This document shows positions 47,395 through 60,215 of a DNA stretch of 64,000 bases, in pieces. Source of the DNA: Siphonodentalium dalli (Eukaryota; Mollusca; Scaphopoda; Gadilida; Siphonodentaliidae); contig CP136069.1 in assembly GCA_032622095.1 (NCBI GenBank), positions 2,017,462-2,081,461 of the forward strand. Reading direction: 5' to 3'. The notes beneath the pieces are model-generated. The model was not told the DNA's origin. It was given only the letters and a program-made list of their open reading frames with translations, and did not search any database. Within the stretch, counting starts at the first letter, position 1. Each line of letters starts with the position of its first letter. The position numbers and the translations under genes were made by a program.

Positions 47395-50300
47395 ATTTAG
47401 GTGGGTCGATGTTGGGGAGATGGACTCACCTGACAGTATTTAAGTGGGTCGATGTTGGGGAGATGGACTCACCTGACAGTATTTAGGTGGATCAAGATGG
47501 GGAGATGAACTGACCTGATAGTATTTAGGTGGATCAACATGGGGAGATGAACTGACCTGACAGTATTTAGGTGGATCGATGTTGGGGAGATGAGCTGACC
47601 TGCCAGTATTTAGGTGGATCAACATGGGGAGATGGACTGACCTGATAGTATTTAGGTGGATCGACATGGGGAGATGAACTGACCTGACAGTATTTAGGTG
47701 GATCGATGTTGGGGAGATGAACTGACCTGACAGTATTTAGGTGGATCGATGTTGGGGAGATGAACTGACCTGACAGTATTTAGGTGGATCGATGTTGGGG
47801 AGATGAACTGACCTGACAGTATTTAGGTGGATCGATGTTGGGGAGATGAACTGACCTGACGGTATTTAGGTGGATCGATGTGTGGGAGATGGACTCACCT
47901 GACAGTATTTAGGTGAAACGATGTTAAGGAGATGGACTCACCTGGCAGTATTTAGGTGGATCGATGTTGGGGAGATGAACTGACCTGACAGTATTTAGGT
48001 GGATCGATGTTGGGGAGATGAACTGACCTGACAGTATTTAGGTGGATCGATGTTGGGAGATGAACTGACCTGACAGTATTTAGGTGGATCGATGTTGGGG
48101 AGATGAACTGACCTGATAGTATTTAGGTGGATCGATGTTAAGGAGATGGACTCACCTGACAGTATTTAGGTGGATCGATGTTAAGGAGATGGACTCACCT
48201 GGCAGTATTTAGGTGGATCGATGTTGGGGAGATGAACTCACCTGACAGTATTTAGGTGGATCGATGTTTTGGAGATGAACTCACCTGACAGTATTTAGGT
48301 GGATCGATGTTGGGGAGATGAACTGACCTGACAGTATTTAGGTGAATCGATGTTGGGGAGATGAACTCACCTGACAGTATTTAGGTGGATCGATGTTAAG
48401 GAGATGAACTCACCTGACAGTATTTAGGTGGATCGATGTTGGGGAGATGGACTCACCTGGCAGTATTTAGGTGGATCGATGTTGGGGAGATGAACTGACC
48501 TGGCAGTATTTAGGTGGATCGATGTTGGGGAGATGAACTGACCTGACAGTATTTAGGTGGATCGATGTTGGGGAGATGAACTGACCTGGCAGTATTTAGG
48601 TGGATCGATGTTGGGGAGATGAACTGACCTGACAGTATTTAGGTGGATCGATGTTGGGGAGATGAACTCACCTGACAGTATTTAGGTGGATCGATGTTGG
48701 GGAGATGAACTCACCTGACAGTATTTAGGTGTATCGATGTTGGGGAGATGGACTCACTTGACAGTATTTAGGTGGATCGATGTTAAGGAGATGAACTGAC
48801 CTGACAGTATTTAGGTGGTTCGATGTAGGGGAGATGAACTGACCTGACAGTATTTAGGTGGATCGATGTTGGGGAGATGAACTGACCTGACAGTATTTAG
48901 GTGGATCGATGTTGGGGAGATGAACTGACCTGACAGTATTTAGGTGGATCGATGTAGGGGAGATGGACTCACCTGTCAGTATTCAGGTGGATCGATGTTG
49001 GGGAGATGGACTCACTTGACAGTATTTAGGTGGATCGATGTTAAGGAGATGAACTGACCTGACAGTATTTAGGTGGATCGATGTAGGGGAGATGAACTGA
49101 CCTGACAGTATTTAGGTGGATCGATGTTGGGGAGATGAACTGACCTGACAGTATTTAGGTGGATCGATGTTGGGGAGATGAACTGACCTGACAGTATTTA
49201 GGTGGATCGATGTAGGGGAGATGGACTCACCTGGCAGTATTCAGGTGGATCGATGTTGGGGAGATGAACTCACCTGACAGTATTTAGGTGGATCGATGTT
49301 GGGGAGATGAACTGACCTGACAGTATTTAGGTGGATCGACGTGGGGGAAATGGACTCACCTGACAGTATCTAGGTGGATCGATGTTGGGGAGTTGAACTC
49401 ACCTGACAGTATTTAGGTGGATCGATGTTGGGGAGATGAACTGACCTGACAGTATTTAGGTGGATCGACGTGGGGGAGATGAACTCACCTGACAGTATTT
49501 AGGTGGATCGATGTTGGGGAGTTGAACTGACCTGACAGTATTTAGGTGGATCGATGTTGGGGAGATGGACTCACCTGACAGTATTTAGGTGGATCGATGT
49601 TGGGGAGATGAACTGACCTGACAGTATTTAGGTGGATCGATGTTGGGGAGATGAACTGACCTGACAGTATTTAGGGGGATCGATGTTGGGGAGATGAACT
49701 GACCTGACAGTATTTAGGTGGATCGATGTTGGGGAGATGAACTGACCTGACAGTATTTAGGTGGATCGATGTTAAGGAGATGGACTCACCTGGCAGTATT
49801 TAGGTGGATCGATGTTGGGGAGATGAACTGACCTGACAGTATTTTGGTGGATCGATGTTGGGGAGATGAACTGACCTGGCAGTATTTAGGTGGATCGACG
49901 TGGGGGAGATGAACTGACCTGACAGTATTTAGGTGGATCGATGTTGGGGAGATGAACTGACCTGACAGTATTTAGGTGGATCGATGTTGGGGAGATGAAC
50001 TCACCTGACAGTATTTAGGTGGATCGATGTTGGGGAGATGAACTGACCTGACAGTATTTAGATGGATAGTCGTGGGGAGATGCACTGACCTGACAGTATT
50101 TAGCTGGATCGATGTTGGGGAGATGAACTGACCTGACAGTATTTAGCTGGATCGATGTTGGGGAGATGAACTGACCTGACATTATTTAGGTGGATCGATG
50201 TTGGGGAGATGAACTGACCTGACAGTATTTAGGTGGATCGATGTTGGGGAGATGAACTGACCTGACAGTATTTAGGTGGATCGATGTTGGGGAGATGAAC

Positions 50301-52200
50301 TGACCTGACAGTATTTAGGTGGATCGATGTTGGGGAGATGAACTGACCTGACAGTATTTAGGTGGATCGATGTTGGGGAGATGAACTGACCTGACAGTAT
50401 TTAGGTGGATCGATGTTGGGGAGATGAACTGACCTGGCAGTATTTAGGTGGATCGATGTTGGGGAGATGAACTGACCTGACAGTATTTAGGTGGATCGAT
50501 GTTGGGGAGATGAACTGACCTGACAGTATTTAGGTGGATCGATGATGGGGAGATGGACTCACCTGACAGTATTTAGGTGGATCGATGTTGGGGAGATGAA
50601 CTGACCTGACAGTATTTAGGTGGATCGATGTTAAGGAGATGGACTCACCTGGCAGTATTTAGGTGGATCGATGTTGGGGAGATGAACTCACCTGACAGTA
50701 TTTAGGTGGATCGATGTTCGGGAGAGGGACTGGCCTGACAGTATTTAGGTGGATCGATGTTGGGGAGATGGACTCACCTGACAGTATTTAGGTGGATCGA
50801 TGTTGGGGAGATGAACTGACCTGACAGTATTTAGGTGGATCGATGTTAAGGAGATGGACTCACCTGACAGTATTTAGGTGGATCGATGTTGGGGAGATGG
50901 ACTCACTTGACAGTATTTAGGTGGATCGATGTTGGGAGATGGACTCACCTGACTGTATTTAGGTGGATCGATGTTGGGAGATGGACTCACCTGACAGTAT
51001 TTAGGTGGATCGATGTTGGGAGATGGACTCACCTGACAGTATTTAGGTGGATCGATGTTGGGGAGATGGACTCACCTGACAGTATTTAGGTGGATCAACA
51101 TGGGGAGATGAACTGACCTGACAGTATTTAGGTGGATCGATGTTGGGGAGATGAACTGACCTGACAGTATTTAGGTGGATCGATGTTGGGGAGATGAACT
51201 GATCTGACAGTATTTAGGTGGATCGATGTTGGGGAGATGAACTGACCTGACAGTATTTAGGTGGATCAACATGGAGAGATGAACTCACCTGACAGTATTT
51301 AGGTGGATCGATGTTGGGGAGATGAACTGACCTGACAGTATTTAGGTGGATCGATGTTGGGGAGATGAACTGGCCTGACAGTATTTAGGTGGATCGATGT
51401 TGTGGAGAGGGACTCACCTGACAGTATTTAGGTGGATCGATGTTGTGGAGAGGGACTCACCTGACAGTATTTAGGTGGATCGATGTTGGGGAGATGAACT
51501 GACCTGACAGTATTTAGGTGGATCGATGTTGGGGAGATGAACTGACCTGACAGTATTTAGGTGGATCGATGTTGGGGAGATGAACTGGCCTGACAGTATT
51601 TAGGTGGATCCATGTTGGTGAGATGAACTGACCTGACAGTATTTAGGTGGATCGATGTTGGGGAGATGAACTGACCTGACAGTATTTAGGTGGATCGATG
51701 TTGGGGAGATGAACTGGCCTGACAGTATTTAGGTGGATCCATGTTGGTGAGATGAACTGACCTGACAGTATTTAGGTGGATCGATGTTGGGGAGATGAAC
51801 TGGCCTGACAGTATTTAGGTGGATCCATGTTGGTGAGATGAACTGACCTGACAGTATTTAGGTGGATCGATGTTGGGGAGATGAACTGACCTGACAGTAT
51901 TTAGGTGGATCGATGTTGGTGAGATGGACTGATCTGACAGTATTTAGGTGGATCGATGTTGGGGAGATGGACTCACCTGACAGTATTTAGGTGGATCGAT
52001 GTTGGGGAGATGAACTGACCTGACAGTATTTAGGTGGATCGATGTTGGGGAGATGAACTGACCTGACAGTATTTAGGTGGATCGATGTTGGTGAGATGGA
52101 CTGATCTGACAGTATTTAGGTGGATCGATGTTGTGGAGATGAACTCACCTGACAGTATTTAGGTGGATCGATGTTGGTGAGATGAACTGACCTGACAGTA
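47395..52200 (+). repeat. Higher-order duplication in the 43-bp array, copy 1 (about 4.8 kb)
   Basis: Private variants (TAAGTGGGTCG at 47441, GATGGATAGTCGTGG at 50061, four GTTGGGAGATGG monomers at 50930-51060) recur in the same order in copy 2. Offsets shrink from 4,805 to 4,590 to 4,547 bp, that is by five and then one 43-bp monomer. Confidence 0.9.
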
Positions 52201-55200
52201 TTTAGGTGGGTCGATGTTGGGGAGATGGACTCACCTGACAGTATTTAAGTGGGTCGATGTTGGGGAGATGGACTCACCTGACAGTATTTAGGTGGATCAA
52301 GATGGGGAGATGAACTGACCTGATAGTATTTAGGTGGATCAACATGGGGAGATGAACTGACCTGACAGTATTTAGGTGGATCGATGTTGGGGAGATGAGC
52401 TGACCTGCCAGTATTTAGGTGGATCAACATGGGGAGATGGACTGACCTGATAGTATTTAGGTGGATCGACATGGGGAGATGAACTGACCTGACAGTATTT
52501 AGGTGGATCGATGTTGGGGAGATGAACTGACCTGGCAGTATTTAGGTGGATCGATGTTGGGGAGATGAACTGACCTGACAGTATTTAGGTGGATCGATGT
52601 TGGGGAGATGAACTGACCTGACAGTATTTAGGTGGATCGATGTTGGGGAGATGAACTGACCTGACGGTATTTAGGTGGATCGATGTGTGGGAGATGGACT
52701 CACCTGACAGTATTTAGGTGAAACGATGTTAAGGAGATGGACTCACCTGGCAGTATTTAGGTGGATCGATGTTGGGGAGATGAACTGACCTGACAGTATT
52801 TAGGTGGATCGATGTTGGGGAGATGAACTGACCTGACAGTATTTAGGTGGATCGATGTTGGGAGATGAACTGACCTGACAGTATTTAGGTGGATCGATGT
52901 TTGGGAGATGAACTGACCTGACAGTATTTAGGTGGATCGATGTTAAGGAGATGGACTCACCTGACAGTATTTAGGTGGATCGATGTTAAGGAGATGGACT
53001 CACCTGGCAGTATTTAGGTGGATCGATGTTGGGGAGATGAACTCACCTGACAGTATTTAGGTGGATCGATGTTTTGGAGATGAACTCACCTGACAGTATT
53101 TAGGTGGATCGATGTTGGGGAGATGAACTGACCTGACAGTATTTAGGTGGATCGATGTTGGGGAGATGAACTCACCTGACAGTATTTAGGTGGATCGATG
53201 TTAAGGAGATGAACTCACCTGACAGTATTTAGGTGGATCGATGTTGGGGAGATGGACTCACCTGGCAGTATTTAGGTGGATCGATGTTGGGGAGATGAAC
53301 TGACCTGGCAGTATTTAGGTGGATCGATGTTGGGGAGATGAACTGACCTGACAGTATTTAGGTGGATCGATGTTGGGGAGATGAACTGACCTGGCAGTAT
53401 TTAGGTGGATCGATGTTGGGGAGATGAACTGACCTGACAGTATTTAGGTGGATCGATGTTGGGGAGATGAACTCACCTGACAGTATTTAGGTGGATCGAT
53501 GTTGGGGAGATGAACTCACCTGACAGTATTTAGGTGTATCGATGTTGGGGAGATGGACTCACTTGACAGTATTTAGGTGGATCGATGTTAAGGAGATGAA
53601 CTGACCTGACAGTATTTAGGTGGTTCGATGTAGGGGAGATGAACTGACCTGACAGTATTTAGGTGGATCGATGTTGGGTAGATGAACTGACCTGACAGTA
53701 TTTAGGTGGATCGATGTTGGGGAGATGAACTGACCTGACAGTATTTAGGTGGATCGATGTAGGGGAGATGGACTCACCTGGCAGTATTCAGGTGGATCGA
53801 TGTTGGGGAGATGGACTCACTTGACAGTATTTAGGTGGATCGATGTTAAGGAGATGAACTGACCTGACAGTATTTAGGTGGATCGATGTAGGGGAGATGA
53901 ACTGACCTGACAGTATTTAGGTGGATCGATGTTGGGGAGATGAACTGACCTGACAGTATTTAGGTGGATCGATGTTGGGGAGATGAACTGACCTGACAGT
54001 ATTTAGGTGGATCGATGTAGGGGAGATGGACTCACCTGGCAGTATTCAGGTGGATCGATGTTGGGGAGATGAACTCACCTGACAGTATTTAGGTGGATCG
54101 ATGTTGGGGAGATGAACTGACCTGACAGTATTTAGGTGGATCGACGTGGGGAAAATGGACTCACCTGACAGTATCTAGGTGGATCGATGTTGGGGAGTTG
54201 AACTCACCTGACAGTATTTAGGTTGATCGATGTTGGGGAGATGAACTGACCTGACAGTATTTAGGTGGATCGACGTGGGGGAGATGAACTCACCTGACAG
54301 TATTTAGGTGGATCGATGTTGGGGAGTTGAACTGACCTGACAGTATTTAGGTGGATCGATGTTGGGGAGATGGACTCACCTGACAGTATTTAGGTGGATC
54401 GATGTTGGGGAGATGAACTGACCTGACAGTATTTAGGTGGATCGATGTTGGGGAGATGAACTGACCTGACAGTATTTAGGGGGATCGATGTTGTGGAGAT
54501 GAACTGACCTGACAGTATTTAGGTGGATCGATGTTGGGGAGATGAACTGACCTGACAGTATTTAGGTGGATCGATGTTAAGGAGATGGACTCACCTGGCA
54601 GTATTTAGGTGGATCGATGTTGGGGAGATGAACTGACCTGACAGTATTTAGATGGATAGTCGTGGGGAGATGCACTGACCTGACAGTATTTAGCTGGATC
54701 GATGTTGGGGAGATGAACTGACCTGACAGTATTTAGCTGGATCGATGTTGGGGAGATGAACTGACCTGACATTATTTAGGTGGATCGATGTTGGGGAGAT
54801 GAACTCACCTGACAGTATTTAGCTGGATCGATGTTGGGGAGATGAACTGACCTGACAGTATTTAGGTGGATCGATGTTGGGGAGATGAACTGACCTGACA
54901 GTATTTAGGTGGATCGATGTTGGGGAGATGAACTGACCTGACAGTATTTAGGTGGATCGATGTTGGGGAGATGAACTGACCTGACAGTATTTAGGTGGAT
55001 CGATGTTGGGGAGATGAACTGACCTGACAGTATTTAGGTGGATCGATGTTGGGGAGATGAACTGACCTGACAGTATTTAGGTGGATCGATGTTGGGGAGA
55101 TGGACTCACCTGACAGTATTTAGGTGGATCGATGTTGGGGAGATGAACTGACCTGACAGTATTTAGGTGGATCGATGTTAAGGAGATGGACTCACCTGGC

Positions 55201-56750
55201 AGTATTTAGGTGGATCGATGTTGGGGAGATGAACTCACCTGACAGTATTTAGGTGGATCGATGTTCGGGAGAGGGACTGGCCTGACAGTATTTAGGTGGA
55301 TCGATGTTGGGGAGATGGACTCACCTGACAGTATTTAGGTGGATCGATGTTGGGGAGATGAACTGACCTGACAGTATTTAGGTGGATCGATGTTAAGGAG
55401 ATGGACTCACCTGACAGTATTTAGGTGGATCGATGTTGGGGAGATGGACTCACTTGACAGTATTTAGGTGGATCGATGTTGGGAGATGGACTCACCTGAC
55501 TGTATTTAGGTGGATCGATGTTGGGAGATGGACTCACCTGACAGTATTTAGGTGGATCGATGTTGGGAGATGGACTCACCTGACAGTATTTAGGTGGATC
55601 GATGTTGGGGAGATGGACTCACCTGACAGTATTTAGGTGGATCAACATGGGGAGATGAACTGACCTGACAGTATTTAGGTGGATCGATGTTGGGGAGATG
55701 AACTGACCTGACAGTATTTAGGTGGATCGATGTTGGGGAGATGAACTGATCTGACAGTATTTAGGTGGATCGATGTTGGGGAGATGAACTGACCTGACAG
55801 TATTTAGGTGGATCAACATGGAGAGATGAACTCACCTGACAGTATTTAGGTGGATCGATGTTGGGGAGATGAACTGACCTGACAGTATTTAGGTGGATCG
55901 ATGTTGGGGAGATGAACTGGCCTGACAGTATTTAGGTGGATCGATGTTGTGGAGAGGGACTCACCTGACAGTATTTAGGTGGATCGATGTTGTGGAGAGG
56001 GACTCACCTGACAGTATTTAGGTGGATCGATGTTGGGGAGATGAACTGACCTGACAGTATTTAGGTGGATCGATGTTGGGGAGATGAACTGACCTGACAG
56101 TATTTAGGTGGATCGATGTTGGGGAGATGAACTGGCCTGACAGTATTTAGGTGGATCCATGTTGGTGAGATGAACTGACCTGACAGTATTTAGGTGGATC
56201 GATGTTGGGGAGATGAACTGACCTGACAGTATTTAGGTGGATCGATGTTGGGGAGATGAATTGGCCTGACAGTATTTAGGTGGATCCATGTTGGTGAGAT
56301 GAACTGACCTGACAGTATTTAGGTGGATCGATGTTGGGGAGATGAACTGGCCTGACAGTATTTAGGTGGATCCATGTTGGTGAGATGAACTGACCTGACA
56401 GTATTTAGGTGGATCGATGTTGGGGAGATGAACTGACCTGACAGTATTTAGGTGGATCGATGTTGGTGAGATGGACTGATCTGACAGTATTTAGGTGGAT
56501 CGATGTTGGGGAGATGGACTCACCTGACAGTATTTAGGTGGATCGATGTTGGGGAGATGAACTGACCTGACAGTATTTAGGTGGATCGATGTTGGGGAGA
56601 TGAACTGACCTGACAGTATTTAGGTGGATCGATGTTGGTGAGATGGACTGATCTGACAGTATTTAGGTGGATCGATGTTGTGGAGATGAACTGACCTGAC
56701 AGTATTTAGGTGGATCGATGTTGGGGAGATGGACTCACCTGACAGTATTT
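52201..56750 (+). repeat. Higher-order duplication in the 43-bp array, copy 2 (about 4.55 kb)
   Basis: The second copy directly follows the first. It lacks five monomers near 54,640 and one between 54,780 and 55,430, but otherwise repeats the variant order almost without change, so the duplication is recent. Confidence 0.88.
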
Positions 56751-57267
56751 AGGTGGATCGATGTTGGTGAGATGAACTGATCTGACAGTATTTAGGTGGA
56801 TCGATGTTGTGGAGATGAACTGACCTGACAGTATTTAGGTGGATCGTTGTTGGTGAGATGAACTGACCTGACAGTATTTAGGTGGATCGATGTTGGGGAG
56901 ATGGACTCACCTGACAGTATTTAGGTGGATCGATGTTGGTGAGATGGACTGATCTGACAGTATTTAGGTGGATCGATGTTGTGGAGATGAACTGACCTGA
57001 CAGTATTTAGGTGGATCGATGTTGGTGAGATGAACTGACCTGACAGTATTTAGGTTGATCGATGTTGGTGAGATGAACTGACCTGACAGTATTTAGGTTG
57101 ATCGATGTTGGTGAGATGAACTGATCTGACAGTATTTAGGTGGATCGATGTTGGGGAGATGGACTCACCTGACAGTATTTAGGTGGATCGACGTGGGGGA
57201 AGATGAACGATAGAGATTCCATGTCATCACAAGAGTCTAGATTAGATGATGACAAACATCTCAGAAG

Positions 57268-57582
57268 AATAGTGTAGAAATGTGTTGATACCGGAGGTTC
57301 GTCAGTGGTGTAGCTGAAATCAGAGGTAATAATAGTGTAGAAATGTGTTGATACCGGAGGTTCGTCAGTGGTGAAGCTGAAATCAGAGGTAAGAATAGTG
57401 TAGAAATGTGTTGATACCGGCGGTTCGTCAGTGGTGTAGCTGAAATCAGAGGTAAGAATAGTGTAGAAATGTGTTGATACCGGAGGTTCGTCAGTGGTGT
57501 AGCTGAAATCAGAGGTAAGAATAGTGTAGAACTGTGTTGATACCGGCGGTTCCTCAGTGGTGTAGATGAAATCAGAGGTAAT
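57268..57582 (-). repeat. 63-bp minisatellite, five units
   Basis: AATAGTGTAGAAATGTGTTG recurs every 63 bp from 57268. Because 63 is divisible by three, the minus strand stays open (57893-57261) and encodes five near-identical 21-residue units (LFLPLISATPLTNLRYQHIS). The rest of that ORF runs through a fold-back repeat at 57731-57833, which argues against a real gene. Confidence 0.9.
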
Positions 57583-57730
57583 AAGAATGTATTAAAAATA
57601 ACAACATTCATCACCACAGAAGGTCTTTGAGCAACTGAAGGTAGAGATAACACGTACGACTCTAATAAATACAGATCATACATGATGAAATTATGTTCAG
57701 AAGCATGCCTGGATATAGTGTCTGACATGT

Positions 57731-57833
57731 GCAGAATGAGGTCCCCAGAGGCTGAACTTAGTGATGATATACACCATGGTGGACTAGCTTCACCAAATTC
57801 ACCCTCTGGGAACCTCATTCTGCTTGGGCCTGA
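57731..57833. repeat. Fold-back repeat family, copy A
   Basis: Starts GCAGAATGAGGTCCCCAGAG and ends CTCTGGGAACCTCATTCTGC as inverted arms. Related copies lie at 58023, 59059, 62743 and 62925. Each copy is about 60-100 bp. Confidence 0.85.
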
Positions 57834-58022
57834 TCTACTATGGGAGAACAAGGATAAGATTGAAGTTCCCCAGTTGAAGTTGGTGACATTCACCCATTAG
57901 TCACCTCAATTATGCAGTATATCTTCTGCAAATTAGGGCTTATAGAAACTGACAAAAGGGAAAAAGTAACTAAAACAATGTTAATTTGAGACTATAGATA
58001 CTTCTCAGAAGATGAGGCCTAA

Positions 58023-58113
58023 GCAGAATGAGGACCACAGAGGGTGAATTTGGTGATGCTATCCCGCTATGTTGGAGTGTCACAAAATTCACCCACTGGG
58101 GACCTCATTCTGC
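58023..58113. repeat. Fold-back repeat family, copy B
   Basis: Arms GCAGAATGAGGACCACAGAG and CTGGGGACCTCATTCTGC, with GGTGAATTTGGTGATGCTAT in the interior. It is followed by GTCAGACACACT, a phrase also found near copy E and at 63164. Confidence 0.85.
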
Positions 58114-58388
58114 AAATGTCAGACACACTTTATCCAGACTTGTTTAGAACTGTGTGGAGAATGGAGTATAGGTGCTGTGGCTGAAATCAGAGATCCCATT
58201 CAAGATGCGATGGTATTGCAGTTAAAATAGTCACATTCGTTAAAACCGCCATAAACAGGAAAATATTATATTATAGATGAACATTGTTCTTATACCAATC
58301 ATAACTATGGCGTACATTTCATGTTATTGTCATGTTAGTACTCTGTGTTACGTAAAAAAATGTCATGGTATGTAAACAAACATTACAC

Positions 58389-58597
58389 AATGAGTATGCG
58401 ATAAGCAAAACACTCAACACCGGGGAGCCCCCACAAATGAACTTTGATTTAAAATGCCACCAAGTTGTGTACAACAAACCAGTATAGCGCTCGCTAATCC
58501 TCGCCTCTCAATATTTTGGTGTTGAATGGGTAACCCTGAATCACTCTCCGAAAAACATTGCCATGGTGTTGAATGTTTTGCTTATCACTCAATGTTT
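58389..58597. repeat. Inverted repeat of about 209 bp
   Basis: GATAAGCAAAACACTCAACA (58400) pairs with TGTTGAATGTTTTGCTTATC (ending 58586), and ACAATGAGT outside pairs with ACTCAATGT. It is a possible small non-autonomous DNA element; no clear TSD was found. Confidence 0.75.
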
Positions 58598-59058
58598 ACG
58601 TGCTGGATATAAACAAACCCCCGGCTCACACAAAGTGTGTTTTGTGGATAACATCGCATTCCTACTATCATTATACTATAATATTAGAATATTCTTTATG
58701 AAATTTTCATAAGTTGGTAGCTGTTATTTCAAAACTATATCCTATAACAAAGGCCACCCGTGCCCTTTAAGCATGTAAAAGATACATAACACAACATACA
58801 TAACGATAGTTCTGAAGCGGAGGGAGTCTGGGACCTAGTTGATACTGCAGTGAAAATGTCTACACTAACGATATAACTAGTGTGTAACAAATACATAACA
58901 CAACATGCTTAGAAGGTGTGAGGACAAAACCAAATCCAATTATACAACAATCGTACATTTTACACCATATAGGACATTATTACTTTAGTATCCATGGCAA
59001 CCATCAGAGAAACAATAGGCATTACAAGCTGAGACATCATGATTTACTTTGTCATTTG

Positions 59059-59149
59059 GAGAATGAGGTCCCCATAGGGTGAATTTAGTGACACTATCCT
59101 GCATAGTGGGCTAGCATCACCAAATTCACCCGCTAGGACCTCATTACGC
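59059..59149. repeat. Fold-back repeat family, copy C
   Basis: Arms GAGAATGAGGTCCCCATAGG and CGCTAGGACCTCATTACGC, with GCTAGCATCACCAAATTCAC inside. Confidence 0.8.
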
Positions 59150-59265
59150 ATGGCCTCATCTGCTATGGGAGTGTGGTCGATCTGCATTCCTTCGCTGCAG
59201 TTTTTGTTACAAACGTTATATTCATTCACAAATCTCAACTTATCTCTGGTAATCATATATAGAGG

Positions 59266-59406
59266 ATCTCAAACGAGTTACTATTTTATACGGAATTTAT
59301 CAACCGAGTTCACTAAATTCGATTTGAACCGAGGTTTACCGAGGCTCAATTAGAATTTAGTGGACGAGGTTGATAAATTACGTATAAAATAGAACGAGTT
59401 TGAGAT
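59266..59406. repeat. Inverted repeat of 141 bp
   Basis: ATCTCAAACGAGTTACTATT pairs imperfectly with AATAGAACGAGTTTGAGAT, and ATTTATCAACCGAGTTCACT with AGTGGACGAGGTTGATAAAT. The arms are about 50 bp with a CCGAGG-rich centre. It is probably a small fold-back element. Confidence 0.85.
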
Positions 59407-59716
59407 ACTTTTTATCACATGATCATATAATCGCTAAAATTTGATCGAAAACAACAATTAACTGCAGCCAGCGATCATTGTCCCAAAGAGCAGCTTGACG
59501 TCATTGCACGCGACGATATTACACGTGTCTATTACGCTCGAATATTACATCGGAAAATAGTGCTAATCATGTGATAAATATAGTTAATCTTTTTCTCCAT
59601 TTAATTGGCGTAATTTATCTAAGGTTTAATAACACATTTTGTGCAGACTTTTAGCTCTGTTCAAAATGTACGCAATTTGTACTGCCCTGTCGAATGCGGT
59701 AGATAGGAATGATCCG

Positions 59717-59765
59717 ATTGGTCGGTTCTCTGTGGTTCGAGATGTCCGTTCTGGTCTGTGATTGG
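59717..59765 (-). promoter_or_regulatory. Two inverted CCAAT boxes
   Basis: GATTGGTCGG (ATTGG at 59717-59721) and GATTGGTCAG (ATTGG at 59761-59765), 44 bp apart, are CCAAT boxes on the minus strand with good NF-Y-like flanks. They lie just upstream of a repeated TATA-like motif. No transcript evidence exists in the sequence. Confidence 0.4.
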
Positions 59766-59816
59766 TCAGAATGGGACTTGCTTCACGGGAGCACTGTTCA
59801 GACTGGTCTGTTGTTT

Positions 59817-60055
59817 TAACCCCTCCGTCGGCTACTGATATATATAAGGCTGATTTAACCCATCCGTCGGCTACTGATATATATAAGGCTGATGTAACCC
59901 CTCCGTCGGGTACTGATATATATAAGGCTGATGTAACCCCTCCGTCGGGTACTGATATATATAAGGCTGATGTAACCCCTCCGTCGGGTACTGATATATA
60001 TAAGGCTGATTTAACCCCTCCGTCGGGTACTGATATATATAAGGCTGATTTTTCA
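59817..60055 (+). repeat. 39-bp minisatellite, six units, each with TATATAAGG
   Basis: Units of ACCCCTCCGTCGGGTACTGA then TATATATAAGGCTGATGTA repeat every 39 bp. TATATAAGG starts at 59841, 59880, 59919, 59958, 59997 and 60036. The plus strand is open from 59762 to 60073 (103 codons) with six 13-residue repeats (TPPSGTDIYKADV), because 39 is divisible by three. I treat this as a minisatellite, though a small repeat protein cannot be excluded. Confidence 0.92.
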
Positions 60056-60215
60056 GTTATTTATCGTACTTGAGAACATGAATGGATCAATATGAGTCAT
60101 CCAGCTAAAGTGTTAGCTTGTACCAGGCAAAATTTGAGAATGGAAACTGATAAATTAACCTTTGAATGATAAATAACTTAATTTTTGAATAACTAGTACT
60201 GTTGCTCAAGAATTT

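Larger units (their letters stand above)
40085..57190 (+). repeat. 17-kb minisatellite array, 43/42-bp unit
   Basis: Head-to-tail array of roughly 400 monomers, all in one orientation. The main unit is 43 bp: AGGTGGATCGATGTTGGGG, then AGATGAACTGACCTGACAG, then TATTT. Two independent variant sites are obvious: GAACTGACC versus GGACTCACC, and CGATGTTGGGG (43 bp) versus CAACATGGGG (42 bp). Runs of the 42-bp GTTGGGAGATGG variant create 14-residue repeat ORFs, and other runs give frames on the minus strand. None is a gene. Most monomers carry ATCGAT. Confidence 0.98.

Noticed and set aside
45050..52472. Minus-strand ORFs with IHLNTVRSVHLP repeats
   Set aside because: Frames through the 43/42-bp minisatellite; each breaks when monomer length changes.
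50886..55636. Plus-strand 67-codon ORFs with WTHLTVFRWIDVGR repeats
   Set aside because: Both are the same four 42-bp monomers copied by the higher-order duplication.
57261..57893. 210-codon minus-strand ORF with five 21-residue repeats
   Set aside because: Built from a 63-bp minisatellite plus a dispersed fold-back repeat; no promoter, domain or splice evidence.
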